Shown: one piece after another, positions 1-8,462 of the stretch
Layout: each line of letters opens with the position of its first letter
How positions within the stretch are numbered: position 1 is the first letter of the stretch
Assembly (NCBI RefSeq): GCF_900142545.1
Contig: NZ_FRBF01000008.1
Coordinates: 98,384-162,383, forward strand
Direction: 5' to 3'
From: Fibrobacter sp. UWT2
GTDB taxonomy: Bacteria > Fibrobacterota > Fibrobacteria > Fibrobacterales > Fibrobacteraceae
DNA: 64,000 nucleotides
Notes under the pieces: model-generated
What the model saw: only the letters and a program-made list of their open reading frames with translations
What the model was told of the DNA's origin: nothing
The model's database searches: none
Made by a program: the position numbers and the translations under genes

Positions 1-132
1 GGTCTTGCAGGCAGCCTTCTTGGCCGGGGCCTTCTTTTCGGCAGCCGGCTTAGCGGCGGCTTTCGGAGCAGCCTTAGCGGCAACCTTCTTGGCGGTGGCC
101 TTGGCAACTACAGTTTTAGTACCTTTAGACAT
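1..132 (-). CDS. Lys/Ala-rich histone H1-like protein, N-terminal part only
   Basis: The gene runs off the left edge, so only the first 44 codons are visible. The start is fixed by ATG at 132 with an AAGGAG Shine-Dalgarno about 8 nt upstream. The protein opens MSKGTKTVVAK and then alternates Lys, Ala and Pro (AKKVAAK, APKAAAK, PAKKAA), the composition of bacterial histone H1-like, nucleoid-associated tails. A DNA-compacting role is inferred from composition alone. It could also be the basic N-terminal tail of a longer protein whose folded domain lies outside the window. It is divergent from rpe, sharing a gap of about 76 bp. Confidence 0.7.
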   Translation of the reverse strand, partial: MSKGTKTVVAKATAKKVAAKAAPKAAAKPAAEKKAPAKKAACKT

Positions 133-196
133 TTTTATCTCCTTGCTTTGTTTGCGCGCAAAGATAGTAAATTTTTTTCAACCTGTCTAGTTTTGC

Positions 197-203
197 TATA
201 TTT
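197..203 (+). promoter_or_regulatory. -10-like box TATATTT for rpe, 5 nt before ATG
   Basis: TATATTT is followed by only five bases before the rpe ATG, so a start site 6-7 nt downstream of the box would fall on the start codon. No Shine-Dalgarno is present. A -35 element is not clear (a T-rich stretch lies at about the right distance). Confidence 0.5.
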
Positions 204-208
204 GAGTT

Positions 209-859
209 ATGCTCAAGCAAATCATCGCCCCTAGCGTTTTAAACGCAAACTTCCTCGAACTCGGCAACGGCCTCAAGGCTATCGAAAACGGTGGCGCAGG
301 CCTTGTTCACCTCGACATCATGGACGGACACTTTGTCCCAAACATCAGCTTCGGCCCGGGAATCTCCGCCTGCGTGGGCAAGGGAACCAAGCTCCCGCTC
401 GATTGCCACTTGATGATCGAAAACCCCGAAAACTACGTGGGTGAATTTGCAAAGGCTGGCGCAAGCCTGATCAGCGTGCACGCCGAAACTACAAATCACC
501 TCGACCGTCTGCTGCACCAGATTAAGGAACTCGGCGTGAAGCCCGCTGTGGCCATTAACCCGGCAACTCCGCTCGAAAGCATCAAGTACGTGCTCGATAT
601 CGTAGACATGGTTTTGGTGATGTCGGTGAACCCTGGCTTTGGCGGCCAGAGCCTGATTCCTTACTGCCTCGACAAGATTCGCGAACTGCGTCAGATGAAG
701 CCGGAATTGGATATCCAGATTGATGGCGGCGTGAAGCTTGATAACATTCTCGCCTGCAAGGAAGCCGGCGCAAACGTATTCGTCGTCGGTTCCGCGATTT
801 TCGGCAAGCCCGATCCGGAAGCCGTTTGCCGCGAATTCGTGAAGCTCGTTAACGGCTAG
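209..859 (+). CDS. rpe: Ribulose-phosphate 3-epimerase
   Basis: A 216-residue TIM-barrel enzyme that interconverts ribulose-5-phosphate and xylulose-5-phosphate in the cytoplasmic pentose phosphate pathway; the length is typical. Family signatures are clear: APSVLNANF at the N-terminus, the metal/acid-base segment HLDIMDGHFVPN (residues 34-45), CHLMIENPE, the phosphate loop NPGFGGQ near residue 145, and IDGGV followed by VVGSAIF at the C-terminus. The start is the first ATG, which has no Shine-Dalgarno but a promoter box immediately upstream, suggesting a leaderless transcript. The last 11 bases overlap the end of the convergent DUF4832 gene, so the two messages are complementary at their 3' ends. 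Confidence 0.97.
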   Translation: MLKQIIAPSVLNANFLELGNGLKAIENGGAGLVHLDIMDGHFVPNISFGPGISACVGKGTKLPLDCHLMIENPENYVGEFAKAGASLISVHAETTNHLDRLLHQIKELGVKPAVAINPATPLESIKYVLDIVDMVLVMSVNPGFGGQSLIPYCLDKIRELRQMKPELDIQIDGGVKLDNILACKEAGANVFVVGSAIFGKPDPEAVCREFVKLVNG

Positions 860-2555
860 TCGCACCATTGGCGCGGTAGCGTTTTTCGCCATCGCGGATA
901 ATCGCATTGTGGCGCTCCCTCTGAACGAAGGGGGCGTTCTTCTTTTGTACCGCAGCTGGGAGGGCGCGCGGAATCGATGATTTGACATTTTCGTCATAGT
1001 AGATTTTGCCCAAATAGGCGGCAGGCTGCTCGTCGCCACATGTTCCGCCACCCACACGCTTACTGTTGGCAAATTGAACCTCGCCCACCTTCAAGAACAC
1101 TTGGTAACGTCCTTTGCCTCGTATATTTAATTTGGTCAAAATTTCAATTTCGTTATTTCCGTCGAACGTCATCACAGTATCGCCACCTGCAATCGATATA
1201 GTTCGGCTATGGATATCACGGGAATCAATGTCCGGCAGGTCGTAATAAGTCGGCATAGGGCACTCCAACAAACCGGTACCTTCCAGGTCTGTTAAAATGG
1301 CAAGCCTCACCGGTGCATTCCATGTCAAATTGCCAAAGCCCACATTCTGAATGCGGAGTTTCGCGCGTAAAATTCCGTCGTCTCCCACCGTATCGCTCAG
1401 CCACGATTCGCGCAGCACGAAGCGGTAGCCCAGGTGGTCGTTGACGTACTTGAAACCTGTCAACGAATCTATTTTCGAACCATCATATTCAAAATCTTTC
1501 CCTTCAAACTGCGATTTTTTCCAGCTATCAATTAAGTTGTTGTTCCACTGAATATTCAGGTAACTTGTATGTGTGCGAAAGCCTTCGTACGCCAAGAACT
1601 CCGGCGTATTGATAACTTGATAGCCGTTCGCTGTCGTGAGAGCCTCACCACCGTAAGGTGTGTTGATGCCGAACTTCTCAAGCCAAGCCACACCTTCTTC
1701 GCGGCAAATGGAAGTCTTGCAATCTGCGCCCCAGGTGCCGTAATCGTACTGCGTTCCCAGATAGCCGTCGTTGAACATTCCCACGCGGTACATGGTGTCG
1801 CCTTTTGCCTTTGCAATTTCTTTGAATTTATCGCCGTCGATATTAAAATCAACACCCCAGTTGTCAAAGCCTAAGACCTTCGCCGAATAGTTTCCCGTGC
1901 GGGTAAGAATCTTAAGTTCCGGCGGCGTATTGCGAAGCATCAGGTTCACTGCCTCGGCTACGCGGTCGTATGTGATATTCGTATCAGAATGCATTTCACC
2001 GTAGGCACCATGCATACCCATCTCGAGAGCGACAATTACATCGGTATTTTTCGAAAGCACCGGTGCAAGCTGCTTCACATGCTTCAGCACCCATTCGTGA
2101 TCGGGCGTTACGTTGCTGCGACCGTTGTACCACGGGTCGTAACAGATACGCACAATTACAAAACCCTTGTTCGTGCGGATGTTATCAAATGTCGTCTGCA
2201 GAACGTTCAGGGCGTCTTCGGTCAGGTCCTGGTTCTTGCCCCAGGTAGTATCCTTCTTGCCGCCGGTCGTATCGATTCCTAGCCAGGCGTGGCTACTGAA
2301 TTCCGAAATTTCGGCGCGCAAATGCAACAATCTGCTCCAAGGCTTTTCAATCGGCTTGCCGCCCGAGGGCTTGAGATGCAACACCTGCGGCGTATAGAAT
2401 CCGCGATCATAATTGCCGAGAGTCGCCATCGCATCGGTCGTGTCGATAGACTGTTTCACGAGACCCGCCGCAAAGAGCGATGCTGGCGCAAACAGGAATG
2501 CGCCAAGCAGAGCGACTCGCACCGCATTCCGCATCATATCAGAAAACATTCTCAT
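849..2555 (-). CDS. Secreted DUF4874/DUF4832 protein
   Basis: About 568 residues. It begins with a signal peptide (hydrophobic run VALLGAFLFAPASLFAAG), so it is exported. The N-terminal half (YDRGFYTP, LRAEISEF, GFVIVRICYDPWYNGRS, ALEMGMHGAYGEMHS) has the barrel-like pattern of DUF4874; the C-terminal half (HLGYRFVLRESWLSD, LRIQNVGFGNLTWNAPVRL) matches DUF4832, a beta-sandwich. These two domains commonly occur together in secreted proteins of polysaccharide degraders and are suspected, not shown, to act on glycans. A TTG lies four codons upstream, but GGGGGAG sits between it and the ATG at 2555, so I take that ATG; the next ATG at 2549 has better spacing and is also possible. It lies beside a GH9 cellulase on the same strand. 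Confidence 0.85.
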   Translation of the reverse strand: MRMFSDMMRNAVRVALLGAFLFAPASLFAAGLVKQSIDTTDAMATLGNYDRGFYTPQVLHLKPSGGKPIEKPWSRLLHLRAEISEFSSHAWLGIDTTGGKKDTTWGKNQDLTEDALNVLQTTFDNIRTNKGFVIVRICYDPWYNGRSNVTPDHEWVLKHVKQLAPVLSKNTDVIVALEMGMHGAYGEMHSDTNITYDRVAEAVNLMLRNTPPELKILTRTGNYSAKVLGFDNWGVDFNIDGDKFKEIAKAKGDTMYRVGMFNDGYLGTQYDYGTWGADCKTSICREEGVAWLEKFGINTPYGGEALTTANGYQVINTPEFLAYEGFRTHTSYLNIQWNNNLIDSWKKSQFEGKDFEYDGSKIDSLTGFKYVNDHLGYRFVLRESWLSDTVGDDGILRAKLRIQNVGFGNLTWNAPVRLAILTDLEGTGLLECPMPTYYDLPDIDSRDIHSRTISIAGGDTVMTFDGNNEIEILTKLNIRGKGRYQVFLKVGEVQFANSKRVGGGTCGDEQPAAYLGKIYYDENVKSSIPRALPAAVQKKNAPFVQRERHNAIIRDGEKRYRANGATSR

Positions 2556-2613
2556 AAACTCCCCCAATAAAAAAAAGGATATAACCTCTAGTTATATCCG
2601 TAATATATATTTT

Positions 2614-2648
2614 AGTAGGAAGTTTGAAGCCGGAAGTTAGAAGTAGAA
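2614..2648 (+). repeat. Degenerate GTAGRMA heptamer cluster (copy A1)
   Basis: A loose run of AGTAGGA, AGTTTGA, AGTTAGA and AGTAGAA units upstream of the DUF4832 gene. It faces copy A2, so the pair forms an imperfect inverted arrangement between the DUF4832 and GH9 genes. Confidence 0.45.
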
Positions 2649-2667
2649 TGCTGTTTTTACAATAAAT

Positions 2668-2699
2668 CCTTCCTACTTCTTACCGTCTACTGCCTACTT
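2668..2699 (-). repeat. GTAGRMA heptamer array (copy A2) at the GH9 stop codon
   Basis: Read on the minus strand the units are GTAGGCA, GTAGACG, GTAAGAA, GTAGGAA. The GH9 stop codon TAG lies inside the first unit. Similar arrays follow the genes ending at 40823 and 57613. Confidence 0.7.
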
Positions 2700-4421
2700 G
2701 TTATAAATCGCTTCGAGGGCGGCAGCAAGGTAGGCGAGCGGAGCGTTCCAGTTGATGGCCACTTCGTTGGTCGCGTAGCTGCAGCGGTTATCGATATAGG
2801 CGAGTGCCGGCTTATCGGCAGCGGCATAGTTCGGGCACTTCCAATTTTCCTTGCCGTCCAGGTTAATGTCCTGCTTGCCGAGGTGCGGGCCACCTACAAG
2901 CATTCCCGGCACCGGATCGTCGACCATGTCGGATTCACTCGGACGGTGGTGCGGGTTGCGTGGGCTCCTGTAACCGAAGCCGGTCACATAAGTCATGTCC
3001 TGCGGGTTCTTGCCGAGTAAGTAATCAAGGCACTGCTGCGCACCATCCAAGTAGCTCTTGTCTTTGGTTAGCAGGTAAGCGTGCACCAACACCATGCCGT
3101 TGTTTGCCATGGCGCTATTGGAACCCCAGTTCCAGCTCCACGGGAATGCGGGCAGGCGGTAGGCGCTCGTGTCACCTACAGTGCGAAGGTTGTTGGCTTC
3201 GGTGAGCACAGTCTTCTTGGCGGCAGCAACAATTTCCTTGTCGAAGTCAGCAGAATCCAGTGCCACGCGGAAAGCGGCGAGCATGTTCACGTTTCCCCAC
3301 CAGGCGCCATCGGGCGTGAAGAGATTATTCTTCAAGTCATCCTGATAATACTGCTTCTTGGTGGCGCGGAAAAGTTCTGCAGCGGCCCAGCGGAATTCAT
3401 CCTTGCCATCTTCGCCGTCGTGCATGTAGTTGCCCGTCTGCACATCGGCAGGCTGCTTGTAGAACTGCTGCGGGTGCATCTTGGCCCAAGCGTAAGCTTC
3501 TTCGGCGGCCTTGAGCATCTTGTCGGAATAAGCCTTGTCCACGTTCTTGTAGACGACACTTGCCTGAGCCATCACAGCAGCAAAGTCAAGCGTTGCCGTT
3601 ACGTTCTTGATAATTGCATAGCGGGCGTCCCTGTCGTTTTCAGGGAGAACGCTGCCACCGAACTTAAGCGTTGTCACCTTGTGGTAAACGCCGCCGTCCT
3701 TGTCCTGCATGGTGAGCATCCAGTCCAAGTTGTAGCGCACTTCTTCTAAAATCTCAGGGTACTTCGCGAATTCGCGCGGAATGTTCCAGGAGAGCGAATC
3801 CAGATACTTCGGGAAGTTTTCGTAAGCTTCGAGCAGCGTAAACACGGTGATGCCGGAATTCACGATGTACTTGCCGTAGTCGCCGGCATCGTACCAGCCA
3901 CGATCGGACTTGATCACCTGACCGTTACCTTTGCCGCCCGTAGCCTTGTCAGAACCATAAACGATTACGCGATTATCTTTATGGCCTGCAGCGCGGGCCC
4001 ACTTGCCGGCATACTGCGGTTCCAGCGACATGCTGGCGCGCTGGTAGTAGAACCACTTGAGGCTTGCCTTTACCAAGTCGTTATAGACATTCTTGCCCAC
4101 GACAATCGGGGTGCCCACATATTCCTTGCCGCGGAAGAGGCGGTAGGTGCCAGGTTTCTTGACTGCAGAAATATCGAAAGTCTGTACTTCTTCGCCGCTG
4201 TATTCCCAATCATAGACCATGGGGGCCTTGAGTTTCAAGACAGTCTTTCCGTTAAGGTCACGGACTTCGAGCCCATTGGCATCGCTACCGGGGTAAACGA
4301 CAATCTTTTCGGCATCGGGGGCGAAACCAAGCTGGTTTACGAGGGGGCCTGCAAAAGCAGACGAAAAAGACACGGCTACAGAAACCGCGCTTGCTAAAAT
4401 CACGTTTTTAGAGAATCTCAT
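2694..4421 (-). CDS. GH9 endoglucanase with N-terminal Ig-like domain
   Basis: A 575-residue secreted cellulase that hydrolyses beta-1,4-glucan. It has a signal peptide (residues 1-24, ending SSAFAG), then an Ig-like CelD_N domain (about 25-110), starting with the typical GPLVNQLGFAP, then the (alpha/alpha)6 GH9 barrel. Catalytic features are visible: DAGDYGKY with the nucleophile-activating aspartates D178 and D181, HHRPS (H491/H492), and NEVAINWNAP with the proton donor E553. There is no linker or carbohydrate-binding module after the catalytic domain, so it is a single-catalytic-domain enzyme. The start is the only reasonable ATG; it lacks a spaced Shine-Dalgarno, and TATATTC stands 5 nt upstream. 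A terminator for the upstream FISUMP gene abuts this promoter, so GH9 is probably its own transcription unit. Confidence 0.95.
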   Translation of the reverse strand: MRFSKNVILASAVSVAVSFSSAFAGPLVNQLGFAPDAEKIVVYPGSDANGLEVRDLNGKTVLKLKAPMVYDWEYSGEEVQTFDISAVKKPGTYRLFRGKEYVGTPIVVGKNVYNDLVKASLKWFYYQRASMSLEPQYAGKWARAAGHKDNRVIVYGSDKATGGKGNGQVIKSDRGWYDAGDYGKYIVNSGITVFTLLEAYENFPKYLDSLSWNIPREFAKYPEILEEVRYNLDWMLTMQDKDGGVYHKVTTLKFGGSVLPENDRDARYAIIKNVTATLDFAAVMAQASVVYKNVDKAYSDKMLKAAEEAYAWAKMHPQQFYKQPADVQTGNYMHDGEDGKDEFRWAAAELFRATKKQYYQDDLKNNLFTPDGAWWGNVNMLAAFRVALDSADFDKEIVAAAKKTVLTEANNLRTVGDTSAYRLPAFPWSWNWGSNSAMANNGMVLVHAYLLTKDKSYLDGAQQCLDYLLGKNPQDMTYVTGFGYRSPRNPHHRPSESDMVDDPVPGMLVGGPHLGKQDINLDGKENWKCPNYAAADKPALAYIDNRCSYATNEVAINWNAPLAYLAAALEAIYNK

Positions 4422-4426
4422 ACCTA

Positions 4427-4433
4427 GAATATA
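4427..4433 (-). promoter_or_regulatory. -10-like box TATATTC for the GH9 gene
   Basis: Five bases separate the box from ATG. The intrinsic terminator of the upstream gene ends just beyond it, which leaves little other room for a promoter. Confidence 0.45.
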
Positions 4434-4436
4434 CCT

Positions 4437-4467
4437 AAAAAACCCCTGAGAGGGTTACTCCCAGGGG
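4437..4467 (-). terminator. Intrinsic terminator after the FISUMP lipoprotein gene
   Basis: On the minus strand, CCCCTG pairs with CAGGGG around a loop containing GGAG and CTCT, followed by a run of six T. Confidence 0.75.
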
Positions 4468-4494
4468 CGAAATTTCGTTTTCAGCAGAAAACAC

Positions 4495-5862
4495 CTATTC
4501 AGCGTCTTTTACGCAGCGAACCGAAGCGCCCCAACCCTTGGGGAACTCGTCAATTTCTACATGACTGTCCGTGATTTCAAGTGATGTTGCATTTGCATCG
4601 GCACGCCAGTTGCTATTGTCCGCAGCCCAGAAATTGATGTTTTCACCATCGTACTGAAGTTTGCCATCATAACCATTGTAATATCCGGTCAGAACAACAG
4701 AGAGACCGAACAAGTCTTTTCCGCCCGCTGTGACAGACAGGTAATTTTCCTGTTCTTCGCCCACAATTTCGACTAGAGATTCAAGATCGGCCTTGCTCGG
4801 CAAGCGCCACCCATCGGGGCAAACGCCCTGGATATTTTCGCTAATGTCACACTTTTCGCTCGTGCCGCAGTACAGAGTATCGTTCACCTGAGGCCCATCG
4901 ATTGCATCTACCCATTCATAGAAATATTCGCCATCGATAATTTTTCTTGAGTATTCTTCGTACTTGAGGTTTTCGGCCATCCAGACAAGCTTCCCGATAG
5001 TTACGGTCTTGTATTCCTTGTTGTCGCGCTTATCGGTCAATGTGCCGTATTCGACAACCGGGACGAGCAGCGTGTCGCAGGTTTGTTCCGCATCTGCACC
5101 GGCCTCGTTGCCACCCACACTTTCGCAAGTGCTCTTGGCCGCACTGAATGCCATTTCGGCATACACGGCTTTTGACATATTGTGGGCAACTACTTTTTCG
5201 TTAGAACCGTTGACACCCTTTGTGGAGACGACCAAGTCGTCGTCAGCATTCACGGAATAGGTGTATTCTACGGCGTCGCCAAAAGCATCTTTGCCTACAA
5301 AATGCCAGGTGCTCACGTCGTTCTTGTCCATTGCGTCGCAGGCGCCTGCGGTAGCTGTAGCAGAGCAGACGACTTTCTGCTCGTACTTGAGGCCGTCGGA
5401 GCTGCTAGATTCTTCGGGAGTGGACGAGGAACTGAGATCTTCGACTTCGTTATTAGCAGAAGATCTGGATTCGTCGCCTTGAGTGGTTACAGAAGAACTT
5501 GAGTTAACTGCGTCTTCTTCCGCCGAACTGGAAGAAATCGGATTGTCGTAGCCCGGCACATAGTCGATGCCGCAGTCCATTTTGTGAATCAGGCTGCCAA
5601 AGGTCCAGCTCCCATTGCCGTCGCAAAAGGCATAGCCCATGTCCAACAGGAACGTGCCCTTGCACTTGAGCGAGCTGTTGCAATTGTATTGCATTTGCAA
5701 GTCGTTGAAAGACGCGACTGTATCCGGAAGGGTTCCTGACTTTGTATTCGTCGGATTGTCAGTGACATTTGCATTTGATGTGGAATCGTTGCCGCAGCCA
5801 GTAAAAACTGCCGTGGCGATACAACATGCGGCAAATAAACTATTGCCAATAAGTCCCTTCAT
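4495..5862 (-). CDS. FISUMP-domain lipoprotein
   Basis: A 455-residue exported lipoprotein. ATG at 5862 is chosen because AAAGGAGG precedes it by 6 nt and the protein then starts with MKGLIGNS, a hydrophobic stretch and a lipobox-like FTGC (lipid-modified Cys near residue 23). Low-complexity Ser-rich linkers (SSSSAEE, SSSSV, SSSSTPEESSSS) follow a short N-terminal domain. The C-terminal third is the Fibrobacter succinogenes major paralogous domain: KTVTIGKLVWMAENLKYE, GVCPDGWRLPSKADLE, FWAADNSN and the closing SVRCVKD. This domain resembles a C-type-lectin-like fold and is highly amplified in Fibrobacter; its function is not established, with surface attachment or substrate contact suspected. 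The gene sits next to GH9. Confidence 0.9.
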   Translation of the reverse strand: MKGLIGNSLFAACCIATAVFTGCGNDSTSNANVTDNPTNTKSGTLPDTVASFNDLQMQYNCNSSLKCKGTFLLDMGYAFCDGNGSWTFGSLIHKMDCGIDYVPGYDNPISSSSAEEDAVNSSSSVTTQGDESRSSANNEVEDLSSSSTPEESSSSDGLKYEQKVVCSATATAGACDAMDKNDVSTWHFVGKDAFGDAVEYTYSVNADDDLVVSTKGVNGSNEKVVAHNMSKAVYAEMAFSAAKSTCESVGGNEAGADAEQTCDTLLVPVVEYGTLTDKRDNKEYKTVTIGKLVWMAENLKYEEYSRKIIDGEYFYEWVDAIDGPQVNDTLYCGTSEKCDISENIQGVCPDGWRLPSKADLESLVEIVGEEQENYLSVTAGGKDLFGLSVVLTGYYNGYDGKLQYDGENINFWAADNSNWRADANATSLEITDSHVEIDEFPKGWGASVRCVKDAE

Positions 5863-5948
5863 TTTTCCTCCTTTAAAGTGAATTATATAGGCTGCCCAAT
5901 TATAACAAATTATTTTACTGACTTTAACAAGTGAAAAATAATGCATAA

Positions 5949-5976
5949 AGAAAACCCGACTCCATGCGGAGTCGGG
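5949..5976 (-). terminator. Intrinsic terminator after the coiled-coil membrane gene
   Basis: A nine-bp stem, CCCGACTCC with GGAGTCGGG, around a four-base loop; on the minus strand it is followed by TTTTC. Confidence 0.75.
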
Positions 5977-5998
5977 ACTTTCTAAATGGAAATCAGCG

Positions 5999-6442
5999 TT
6001 ACTTTTCTTTCTTGTCGTCACCGCCGACAGAAACGGTCGTGTCGCCCTTGGCAATGGAAATACCCTTCTTGAGGGCGATTGCCGTGATAGCGATAATCAG
6101 AACAATCAGGACGGCGCAGCCACTCGGCGAAGCAAGGGCGGCGACAGCAGACTGCTGCTTGACGGCTTCCTGCAATTCGGTCTGCAGTCTGGCCACTTCG
6201 TTATTCAGCGAATCGTTTGCGCCCTGCAGATGCTGCAAGTTCACCTTCAATTCGCCGACCTGGGCCGTGCAAATCTCCAGGTCCTTTGAGAGCGTCAAAG
6301 AATCCTTCTGCAAGTCCAAGATAGCCTTGTTCACGCTATCCCTGTGCTGCTTGAATTTCTTCATCAGCTCCATCTTGTTGAGCTTGGCGTTTGCATTGTC
6401 GGTAGAATCCGGTGTTGCCGGTGCTTGGGTTTCTGTAGCCAT
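5999..6442 (-). CDS. Coiled-coil protein with one C-terminal membrane segment
   Basis: 147 residues of unknown function. After a polar N-terminus (about 1-22), residues 25-95 have the heptad pattern of a long coiled coil (KKFKQHRDSVNKAILDL, LQHLQGANDSLNNEV). A single hydrophobic segment follows (CAVLIVLIIAITAIAL, about 108-124) and then a short charged tail (GDDKKEK). There is no signal peptide, so the coil probably lies in the cytoplasm with a C-terminal anchor. An AGGAAG Shine-Dalgarno precedes the ATG. It lies 23 bp after the amidase gene in the same direction and is probably co-transcribed. Pairing of a small membrane protein with an amidase recalls holin/endolysin modules, but this single-span long-coil protein does not look like a known holin. 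Confidence 0.75.
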   Translation of the reverse strand: MATETQAPATPDSTDNANAKLNKMELMKKFKQHRDSVNKAILDLQKDSLTLSKDLEICTAQVGELKVNLQHLQGANDSLNNEVARLQTELQEAVKQQSAVAALASPSGCAVLIVLIIAITAIALKKGISIAKGDTTVSVGGDDKKEK

Positions 6443-6465
6443 GTTTTCTTCTTCCTATTTGGGGG

Positions 6466-7470
6466 TTAATGCTTTTTTCCGCCGAGCAATTGGATGACCA
6501 GGGAAATGATGCTTTCCAGGAGCGAAGGCGCCTTTACCGGGGTGGTTTTGGGCTTGCTCACTTGTGCTTTTGCGGCGGGTTTAACTTCTGGGGCCTTCTT
6601 GGCTTCTACCTTCGGGGTTTCAGCAGGCTTGATTGCTTCAGCGGGCTTTTCCTGAACGGGCTCGGCCACCTTTGTGGCTTCCGAGGGCGCGGCCGTCTTG
6701 ACGGCGTCGGCCTTGGCTTCTTCTACTTGCGGAAGTACATCGGAGCATGCCGAGATGAGGGACTTTAGCGAGGGACCGAAGGGCCAGTCGAATTTATCCT
6801 TGCGTACGTTCGTATGGTAGAAAACGCCCTTGAAGGCGACAGCCTCTGCGTTATTTGCGAAGGGGGCGTCGTCGGCCTTAAAGTTCATGGGAATGTCGTG
6901 CTTTTTGCCGAGATACTTGATGAGGGCTGCCGTCGCAGAAATCTGAACGTCTGTCATGGAGGCAAAATAATCGTAGCCCCTGTAGTTCAACTTATCGTAG
7001 AACTGGGTCTCGGACACCTTGCAGTACTCGTTCTTGTAGGCGTCTATGAGGTTTTCGCCGGAAAGCTTCAAGGGGCCGTAATTGGAAATCTCGATGCCGA
7101 TAGACTGCTTCGACATGACTCCGTTTCCGCCGACGGCGCCGCTACCCAAGTGGTAGCTCCATTCGGTATCGGGGAACATCTCATAAATTCTTCCAGTGCG
7201 GTCTACCACGTAGGATACCGAGACGCAGTTGTCCTTTGTCGAGAGGGCGGTCGTATCTGATTTGATGTAGCCGACCGTAAAATGCAGACAAATGCTTTTC
7301 TTGGTCGTCTTGACCTTGTAATAATAAGAATCGAAATCCGGACGGATGGAGTAAATCTTTATCCCATGGCCAATATCGGTCGTCTGGGTCAACTTGTACT
7401 TGACCCCTGCGGAGTTGGTCAGGTTGGAGAAAAATTCGTCTTCGCGCTTTTGGATGGTCTCCGGTCTCAT
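6466..7470 (-). CDS. N-acetylmuramoyl-L-alanine amidase (Amidase_2) without signal peptide
   Basis: 334 residues. Residues about 45-230 form an amidase_2/PGRP-like domain that cleaves the MurNAc-L-Ala bond of peptidoglycan: CLHFTVGY supplies the first zinc His, WSYHLGSGAVGGNGVMS a central His, QSIGIEISNYG the conserved sheet, and FYHTNVRKDKFDW the last zinc His with Lys/Asp. A Pro/Ala/Lys/Glu-rich linker (about 245-310) leads to a short amphipathic C-terminal helix, LLESIISLVIQLLGG. No signal peptide is visible, so export would need a holin, a C-terminal signal or lysis. AAGGGG precedes the ATG. It is the first gene of a two-gene unit with the coiled-coil membrane protein. Confidence 0.88.
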   Translation of the reverse strand: MRPETIQKREDEFFSNLTNSAGVKYKLTQTTDIGHGIKIYSIRPDFDSYYYKVKTTKKSICLHFTVGYIKSDTTALSTKDNCVSVSYVVDRTGRIYEMFPDTEWSYHLGSGAVGGNGVMSKQSIGIEISNYGPLKLSGENLIDAYKNEYCKVSETQFYDKLNYRGYDYFASMTDVQISATAALIKYLGKKHDIPMNFKADDAPFANNAEAVAFKGVFYHTNVRKDKFDWPFGPSLKSLISACSDVLPQVEEAKADAVKTAAPSEATKVAEPVQEKPAEAIKPAETPKVEAKKAPEVKPAAKAQVSKPKTTPVKAPSLLESIISLVIQLLGGKKH

Positions 7471-7577
7471 AAACCCCTTCTTTTTTATTACAAGGTAAAA
7501 TAATTCTCTTTTGTATGCAACTCTACGTTCAAAATAAACGATAATTTTCAGTACAAAATTGAAAATGTATCAAAAAG

Positions 7578-7608
7578 GAAACCCGGCTCCTTGGGGGAGT
7601 CGGGTTTT
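7578..7608. terminator. Bidirectional intrinsic terminator after the ABC importer operon
   Basis: CCCGGCTCC pairs with GGAGTCGGG (one G-T pair), flanked by A and T runs. It lies between the ends of the importer operon and the amidase promoter region. Confidence 0.7.
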
Positions 7609-7649
7609 CAAAGATTGCTTCGTCGCCTTACGGCGCCTCGCAACGGTGT

Positions 7650-8462
7650 TTAGCCTTTCTTGGAACGATGGCTGTTCTTAATCCATTCGGTCTTGTGGAC
7701 TTCCGGGATATCGTCGAGCAGCTTGAGCGTGTGCGGTTCGGTTGTGTTGTCGAGCACTTCAGCAGGAGTACCCTGGTTCACGATCTTACCGTCGTGCATG
7801 ATGAAGATACGGTCAGAAACGTAGTTTGCAAGACCGATATCGTGGGTCACGAACACCACGGTCATCTTCAGCTCGTCTTTCAACTTGCGGAGGTAATCGA
7901 GGATGTTTGCACGCACGCAGGCGTCCACCATGGAGGTGGCTTCGTCAGCGATCAAGACCTTCGGACGGAGCGCGAAGATACGGGCCAAGAGCATACGCTG
8001 CATCTGACCACCGGAAAGTTCGAATGGGTACTTGCCTTCGATATCTTCGGGCTTCACGTTCACAGCCATCAGGCCTTCGTCCACGCGGCGGCGGACTTCT
8101 TCCTTGGAAGGCTTGTCCTTGAGGATGTTCAGGGCGTCTTCCAGCTGGCTACGAATCGTAAAGAACTGGTTGAAGCAGCCGAACGGATCCTGGAACACGG
8201 ACTGCACTTCGTTCCAGTGAGCCTTCAGGTTCTTGATGGGCTTGTCGCGATACAGGAACTGGCCGCGAGTCGGCTTGTAAAGACCGAGCATGATCTTTGC
8301 GAGCACGGACTTACCGCAACCCGAACCACCCACGATGGAGATGAATTCTTCGTCGTAAATGTCGAAGGACACATCCTTCACGGCGGTCTTCAGGGTCTTA
8401 CCGGCACCAAAGTCCTTGCTGATGCGCTTAGCGGAAAATACAACGGGTTTATCAGACAGCAT
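7650..8462 (-). CDS. ABC importer ATPase (OppF/DppF type)
   Basis: A 270-residue cytoplasmic ATPase of the peptide/nickel/oligosaccharide importer family. Visible motifs are Walker A GGSGCGKS (about 44-51), Q-loop SVFQDPFGCFNQ, signature LSGGQMQR, Walker B VLIADEAT and the H-loop VTHD. It is shorter than the usual 320 residues and lacks the C-terminal oligo_HPY extension that its partner has. It is the last gene of a five-gene operon and overlaps the end of the OppD-type gene by 11 bp, implying translational coupling. The substrate cannot be read from the ATPase. Confidence 0.93.
   Translation of the reverse strand: MLSDKPVVFSAKRISKDFGAGKTLKTAVKDVSFDIYDEEFISIVGGSGCGKSVLAKIMLGLYKPTRGQFLYRDKPIKNLKAHWNEVQSVFQDPFGCFNQFFTIRSQLEDALNILKDKPSKEEVRRRVDEGLMAVNVKPEDIEGKYPFELSGGQMQRMLLARIFALRPKVLIADEATSMVDACVRANILDYLRKLKDELKMTVVFVTHDIGLANYVSDRIFIMHDGKIVNQGTPAEVLDNTTEPHTLKLLDDIPEVHKTEWIKNSHRSKKG

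Noticed and set aside
5863..6054. Longer start of the first FISUMP lipoprotein
   Set aside because: AAAGGAGG and the lipoprotein signal begin at 5862; the upstream part overlaps a terminator and the coiled-coil gene's 3' end.
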